The position numbers were made by a program, and so were the translations under genes. The notes beneath the pieces are model-generated. The model worked only from the letters and a program-made list of their open reading frames with translations. It had not been told where the DNA came from and ran no database searches. From NCBI RefSeq assembly GCF_018603515.1, contig NZ_JACATN010000002.1, positions 186,001 to 250,000 on the forward strand: DNA of 64,000 bases. Direction: 5' to 3'. Below are positions 60,000-64,000 of this stretch, piece by piece. Each line of letters starts with the position of its first letter. The stretch's first letter is position 1. The stretch is from Zobellia barbeyronii. GTDB lineage: Bacteria > Bacteroidota > Bacteroidia > Flavobacteriales > Flavobacteriaceae.

Positions 60000-61628
60000 A
60001 TGAATTTGAAATTTAATAAGAACGAAGATCACAACAAATTACTTCTAAGCGACCTTAAAAGGCGCTTTGCTCAAGTAAAATTAGGAGGTGGCAAAGCTCG
60101 TATTGAAAAGCAGCATGCTCAAGGTAAAATGACAGCTCGCGAACGTATAGATTATCTTTTAGACAAAAATAGAGATAGTGTTGAAATAGGCGGCTTTGTA
60201 GGTGACGGCATGTATGAAGAACATGGGGGTTGCCCATCTGGTGGTGTAGTTATTAAAATAGGTTATGTTTCCGGTAAACAATGTATAGTTGTTGCCAACG
60301 ATGCTACAGTTAAAGCGGGAGCTTGGTTTCCTATAACAGGAAAGAAAAACCTTCGTGCACAAGAAATTGCCATGGAAAACCGCTTACCTATTATTTATTT
60401 AGTAGATAGCGCTGGTGTTTACCTCCCGTTACAAGATGAAATTTTTCCGGACAAAGAGCATTTTGGAAGAATCTTCCGAAACAATGCCATAATGAGCAGT
60501 ATGGGTATTACCCAAATATCGGCTGTCATGGGCAGTTGTGTTGCCGGTGGCGCTTACTTACCTATTATGAGTGATGAAGCTCTAATCGTAGATAAAACAG
60601 GTAGTATTTTCTTAGCGGGAAGTTACCTTGTTAAAGCCGCTATTGGCGAAAGTATAGATAATGAAACTTTAGGAGGAGCTACTACGCATTGTGAAGTAAG
60701 CGGAGTTACCGATTATAAAGCCAAAGATGATTCTGATGCCTTAACGACCATTAAGAACATCATGGATAAAATTGGTGATTTTGATAAAGCTGGGTACAAT
60801 AGAAAACCTGCTCTGAAACCTAAAGAAAATCCCGAAGATATTTTTGGTATTCTACCTGCCTCTAGAGCAGACCAGTATGATATGCGCGAAATTATTAAGC
60901 GCTTAGTAGACGAATCCGAATTTGAAGAATATAAAGAAGGTTACGGTCAGACCATTTTAACCGGTTACGCAAGAATTGATGGCTGGGCCGTTGGTATTGT
61001 CGCTAACCAAAGGAAAGTGGTTAAAACCACAAAAGGAGAAATGCAGTTTGGAGGAGTCATTTATTCAGACTCTGCTGACAAGGCAACCAGATTTATTGCC
61101 AATTGTAACCAAAAGAAGATTCCGCTTGTATTCTTGCAAGATGTTACCGGGTTTATGGTAGGCAGCAAGAGTGAGCATGGTGGCATCATTAAAGATGGAG
61201 CCAAAATGGTTAATGCCGTCAGTAATTCTGTTGTTCCTAAGTTTACTATTATTATTGGTAATAGCTACGGAGCTGGTAACTATGCCATGTGCGGAAAAGC
61301 GTATGACCCAAGATTAATAGTTGCATGGCCGAGTGCCGAGCTTGCTGTAATGGGTGGGAATTCTGCTGCAAAGGTGCTTCTTCAAATTGAAAAAGCTTCT
61401 CTAAAAAAGAAAGGTGAAACACTGACAGAGAAGAAAGAAACCGAACTTTTCAATAAAATAAAAAAGAGATACGATGACCAAGTTTCTCCATATTATGCAG
61501 CTTCACGTCTTTGGACAGATGCTATCATAAACCCTTTAGATACGCGTAAATGGATATCTATGGGGATAGAAGCCGCTAATCACGCTCCAATAGAAAAAGA
61601 TTTTAACCTGGGCGTTATTCAGGTTTAG
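60000..61628 (+). CDS. Acyl-CoA carboxylase beta (carboxyltransferase) subunit
   Basis: 542 residues. KMTARERIDYLLDKNRDSVEIGGF, SGGVVIKIGYVSGKQCIVVANDATVKAG, VMGSCVAGGAYLPIMSD, FLQDVTGFMVGSKSEHGG and YGAGNYAMCGKAYDPR identify the biotin-dependent carboxyltransferase subunit, closest to 3-methylcrotonyl-CoA carboxylase beta rather than PccB by these landmarks. Acts in leucine/odd-chain acid breakdown with a biotin-carboxylase subunit that is not in the window. The stop is followed by a terminator that overlaps the menE 3' end. Confidence 0.9.
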   Translation: MNLKFNKNEDHNKLLLSDLKRRFAQVKLGGGKARIEKQHAQGKMTARERIDYLLDKNRDSVEIGGFVGDGMYEEHGGCPSGGVVIKIGYVSGKQCIVVANDATVKAGAWFPITGKKNLRAQEIAMENRLPIIYLVDSAGVYLPLQDEIFPDKEHFGRIFRNNAIMSSMGITQISAVMGSCVAGGAYLPIMSDEALIVDKTGSIFLAGSYLVKAAIGESIDNETLGGATTHCEVSGVTDYKAKDDSDALTTIKNIMDKIGDFDKAGYNRKPALKPKENPEDIFGILPASRADQYDMREIIKRLVDESEFEEYKEGYGQTILTGYARIDGWAVGIVANQRKVVKTTKGEMQFGGVIYSDSADKATRFIANCNQKKIPLVFLQDVTGFMVGSKSEHGGIIKDGAKMVNAVSNSVVPKFTIIIGNSYGAGNYAMCGKAYDPRLIVAWPSAELAVMGGNSAAKVLLQIEKASLKKKGETLTEKKETELFNKIKKRYDDQVSPYYAASRLWTDAIINPLDTRKWISMGIEAANHAPIEKDFNLGVIQV

Positions 61629-61651
61629 TGGAGTTTAATATTTAAAAAAAA

Positions 61652-62749
61652 CTAAAAGGCAATCTTATCTAAGGTTGCCTTTCTTTGTATTTTACCACTC
61701 GCGGTCTCTATAAAGCTATCTACCAAAAAAATCTGCTTTGGTATTTCGTATTTATTGAGGAAAGTGAGTTTTTCTATTTTCTCTTGAAGCACAGGTACTT
61801 CTTGGATTCCTTCAACAATCAAAACCAGCTTTTGACCTAATTTTTCATCTGGAAGTCCCGTTACAAAAAAACGAGTTTCTAAAATTGGTGATATTTTTGC
61901 CTCTATCTGTTCTGTGAACAATTTTACACCTCCGGAGTTTATAATATTATCAAAACGACCTAACCATTTAAACTGTTTGTCCGAAATTAACTCGACAATA
62001 TCATTGGTGTAGATTATTTCATCGGAAACCAATGGTGCGTTAATCACTAAGCAACCTCTTTCATCCATGGTAATTTCTACATCGGCTAAAATTGAGAACA
62101 CATCCAAATCTATATCCGATACAATCAACTCCCCTAAAAGTGGCTTTACTGCTATATGGGTTATGGTCTCTGTCATACCATAGGTTTCATAAACATTGGT
62201 TCTCTGACTGGCATTCAAAAATTCTTTTTTCAATGTATAAGAAACTGGTGCGCCACCAACAATAAGTTTCTTTACGCCGTCCAACTCATTCAGTGAGTTT
62301 CTAAATTGCAAAGGAACCATGGCTACAAAATCATAGTCACCCGTAGTTTCCGTCAAAGGATTTGATGATGGAGATACACAATCTATTGAAAGACCTAAGA
62401 TCATTGCTCTCACCAACATCATCTTACCGGCAATGAAATCTGCAGAAAGACACAATAAGGCTCTATTACTAGGCTGAAGCGCAAAGAAACTACCAGTTGC
62501 TGCCGCAGAATTAACCATCTGTTGCTTTTGCAACGTAATGGGTTTAGGTTCCCCCGTAGACCCAGAAGTATGTACTATTATAGTTGATTTATCATTTAAC
62601 CAATCTATAAGAAAATCGCCTATTGATTTTTCATACTCCTCGCCTTCTTTCACTAGACTATAGGCCACCTCTTTGAGCTCTACTTTTGAATAAGAGCGCC
62701 CATTTAGTTTAAATTGCCTATGAAGGTCTTTGTAAGTCAGAGTTGTCAT
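61652..62749 (-). CDS. menE: O-succinylbenzoate-CoA ligase
   Basis: 365 residues, an AMP-forming ligase short for the superfamily but typical of Bacteroidetes MenE. P-loop-like TIIVHTSGSTGEPKPI (about 54-69), YETYGMTETITHIAV (about 190-204), KWLGRFDNIINSGGVKLF and the late SGKIQRKATLDK with catalytic Lys. Converts o-succinylbenzoate to its CoA thioester in menaquinone synthesis. Its start lies 32 bases inside the CPBP gene, which overlaps menC, so menC, CPBP and menE form a compact operon. Confidence 0.9.
   Translation of the reverse strand: MTTLTYKDLHRQFKLNGRSYSKVELKEVAYSLVKEGEEYEKSIGDFLIDWLNDKSTIIVHTSGSTGEPKPITLQKQQMVNSAAATGSFFALQPSNRALLCLSADFIAGKMMLVRAMILGLSIDCVSPSSNPLTETTGDYDFVAMVPLQFRNSLNELDGVKKLIVGGAPVSYTLKKEFLNASQRTNVYETYGMTETITHIAVKPLLGELIVSDIDLDVFSILADVEITMDERGCLVINAPLVSDEIIYTNDIVELISDKQFKWLGRFDNIINSGGVKLFTEQIEAKISPILETRFFVTGLPDEKLGQKLVLIVEGIQEVPVLQEKIEKLTFLNKYEIPKQIFLVDSFIETASGKIQRKATLDKIAF
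61655..61683 (+). terminator. Terminator overlapping the menE 3' end
   Basis: AAAGGCAA and TTGCCTTT arms with inner CTTA/TAAG pairs. The convergent menE reads through it into its stop at 61652. Confidence 0.75.
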
Positions 62750-63692
62750 TTTGTAGCGCTAAAAATATTTCTTCGGAAGGCACATCGCCTGTAAGTCGGT
62801 CTTTCCAATTAGACCAATTGTACTTTTTTGAAAAGATGTAAAGTAGTATCGGGTAAACAACAAATACGGGAACCAAAACATCCCATCCCAAAACTGGGTC
62901 TGAAACGTCACGGTATAAAGAATCCGTTTGAAAGGCTGTCCAGTCTGCCGTCACCAAAAGTGCTGAAATTATGTTATTTGCCGCGTGAAAACCCAAGGCC
63001 AATTCCAAACCTTCATCCATCAATGTAATAATACCAAGAAAAAAGCCAGTACCTATATAAAAGATTAAAATACCATACCCCAATTTAGTAACCTCCGGGT
63101 TAAAAATATGCATGAGCCCAAAAAGTAACGAAGTCACCATTAAAGGCAACCAACGATTCTTTGCGATAATTCCCAACCCTTGCATCATATAACCTCTCAT
63201 ATAATACTCTTCCATACTAGTCTGTATAGGCATCATCAAAATAGAGATGATAGCTAAAATTACAAAAGGGCCTACTTTAAAGTTGAACTCATAATCTTCA
63301 GGGGCCAGAGCTATACCAACAAAGATAAATGCAGCCGAAATCAGCGCCCAAATAGCAAACGCAAAGAATATTCTCTTATAATCGATTTTCCTTCTTGATG
63401 TCGTTAGCTCGGTAACCGTCTGCTTATGTACTATTTTCACATAGGCAAAAAGGCTTATTAAGCCTATAGCAAAGGTTAAAAGCATATAAAAAAGCAGCGT
63501 GTTGGCTCCTAAAATATCTGCCATCACCCCCATATCACCAGACCCAAGAACTTCAAGCGAATCTGCTTTAACCAAAAGTGCAGCAATCAAAGGAATGCCA
63601 CCTATTACCTGCCAGAAGACAAATACAACTAAAAGCCCTAAAACATACCTCCAAGAATCACTTAAACCCTTATAGGCTTGTGCTATATACAT
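62718..63692 (-). CDS. CPBP family intramembrane glutamic endopeptidase
   Basis: 324 residues with about eight TM helices. Motifs: TSMEEYYMRGYMMQGL (EExxxR, about 168-183), LLFGLMHIF (FxxxH) and GFHAANNIISALL. The family contains prenyl-protein (CAAX) and bacteriocin-self-immunity proteases. Inserted between menC and menE with overlaps at both ends; the reason for this conserved placement is unknown, perhaps only shared expression. Confidence 0.88.
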   Translation of the reverse strand: MYIAQAYKGLSDSWRYVLGLLVVFVFWQVIGGIPLIAALLVKADSLEVLGSGDMGVMADILGANTLLFYMLLTFAIGLISLFAYVKIVHKQTVTELTTSRRKIDYKRIFFAFAIWALISAAFIFVGIALAPEDYEFNFKVGPFVILAIISILMMPIQTSMEEYYMRGYMMQGLGIIAKNRWLPLMVTSLLFGLMHIFNPEVTKLGYGILIFYIGTGFFLGIITLMDEGLELALGFHAANNIISALLVTADWTAFQTDSLYRDVSDPVLGWDVLVPVFVVYPILLYIFSKKYNWSNWKDRLTGDVPSEEIFLALQNDNSDLQRPS

Positions 63693-64000
63693 AAATCATC
63701 TATTAAATTGTTCTTCCAATTTTTGTTGCCCATATAAAATAACTGCCCATTTTGAACAGCCAATGGAGATTCAAAATTATTTGTATACAGACTTCCTGTA
63801 CCTAAACCTTGAGGCATTGGATTTTGCAATGTGTAGGTCCATTGTGCGATAGCACTTAACCCTACGTTACTTTCAAGCGCACTGGTAATCCACCAGCCTA
63901 TATTCATTTTTTTTGCAATTCCAATCCATTCCTCACATCCTTTATAACCTCCTACTAAACTAGGTTTAAGAATAATATACTGTGGGTTTATGGTTTGTAG
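63683..64000 (-). CDS. menC: O-succinylbenzoate synthase, C-terminal part (cut by window edge)
   Basis: The start lies right of the window; 105 codons are visible. PQYIILKPSLVGGYKGCEEW includes the enolase-superfamily barrel Lys region, and TSALESNVGLSAIAQW is the MenC C-terminal motif (Asp/Glu-Ser). QGLGTGSLYTNN completes it. Enolase-superfamily dehydration of SHCHC to o-succinylbenzoate in menaquinone synthesis. Overlaps the CPBP start by ten bases. Confidence 0.85.
   Translation of the reverse strand, partial: LQTINPQYIILKPSLVGGYKGCEEWIGIAKKMNIGWWITSALESNVGLSAIAQWTYTLQNPMPQGLGTGSLYTNNFESPLAVQNGQLFYMGNKNWKNNLIDDLCI

Noticed and set aside
1-64000. CRISPR arrays, insertion sequences, prophage or defence islands
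   Set aside because: No spaced direct repeats, transposase, integrase, cas genes or phage structural genes are visible; the tRNA-Ser has no duplicated 3' end or integrase near it.

Overview
The window looks like chromosome from a marine member of the Flavobacteriaceae (Bacteroidetes), close to Zobellia, Maribacter or Arenibacter in gene content. The evidence is: AT-rich DNA; Bacteroidetes-type promoters (TTG-N19-21-TAnnTTTG) and almost no Shine-Dalgarno sequences; a C-terminal type IX secretion sorting domain; family-specific small proteins (Lacal_2735, CAL67264, DUF4834, TIGR03643/DUF2805, DUF2452); and a probable sulfonolipid (capnine-type) locus. I see no rRNA, CRISPR array, insertion sequence, prophage or integrase. 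One tRNA (Ser, UGA) is present. The genus is inference.

Layout. 1-2315 is a leftward photorepair operon (Lacal_2735, DUF2452, DUF2805, a photolyase-like FAD-binding protein, and a photolyase cut by the window edge) with an inverted repeat in front. Then come tRNA-Ser and a 1425-residue secreted mosaic oxidoreductase/lectin. 7339-13042 runs rightward: a glycosyltransferase, a BatA-type membrane protein, a dihydroorotase-like protein that has lost its catalytic histidines, two DUF4870-like membrane proteins and an esterase. 13043-17113 carries an MBL hydrolase, a conserved 487-residue unknown, Bcp peroxiredoxin and an endonuclease III without Fe-S cysteines. 17130-19144 is a tandem duplication of a two-gene module (ECF-like sigma factor plus a 47-residue protein). 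uvrA and a secreted Arg/Ser-rich protein follow. 23689-33010 is mostly leftward: YdeP-type molybdopterin oxidoreductase, a transthyretin-like protein, and a flippase / glycosyltransferase / YfhO surface-polysaccharide set.

33257-44131 holds an outer-membrane protein, a probable sulfonolipid set (GNAT-fold acyltransferase, alpha-oxoamine synthase, cysteine-synthase-fold enzyme), oligopeptidase B, YbaB, an exported thioredoxin-fold protein, an OmpA-family protein and threonine aldolase. 44377-47788 is the ATP-grasp / Alpha-E / transglutaminase peptide-modification cluster. prfB with its programmed +1 frameshift, an ArsC-family protein, a secreted Gly/Tyr-rich protein with an outer-membrane beta-barrel receptor, fumC, ettA, an acyl-CoA carboxylase beta subunit and a menaquinone operon (menC, CPBP protease, menE) complete the window.

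The most notable regulatory pattern: four genes for exported proteins (22417, 33257, 40915, 49572) each have a sigma-54-like -24/-12 element just upstream (GG-N10-GC or GT). Three of the four encode proteins rich in basic residues near the C-terminus or with a basic tail. This may be an undescribed RpoN envelope regulon. The duplicated sigma/small-protein module and the GNAT-plus-capnine locus are the other leads.
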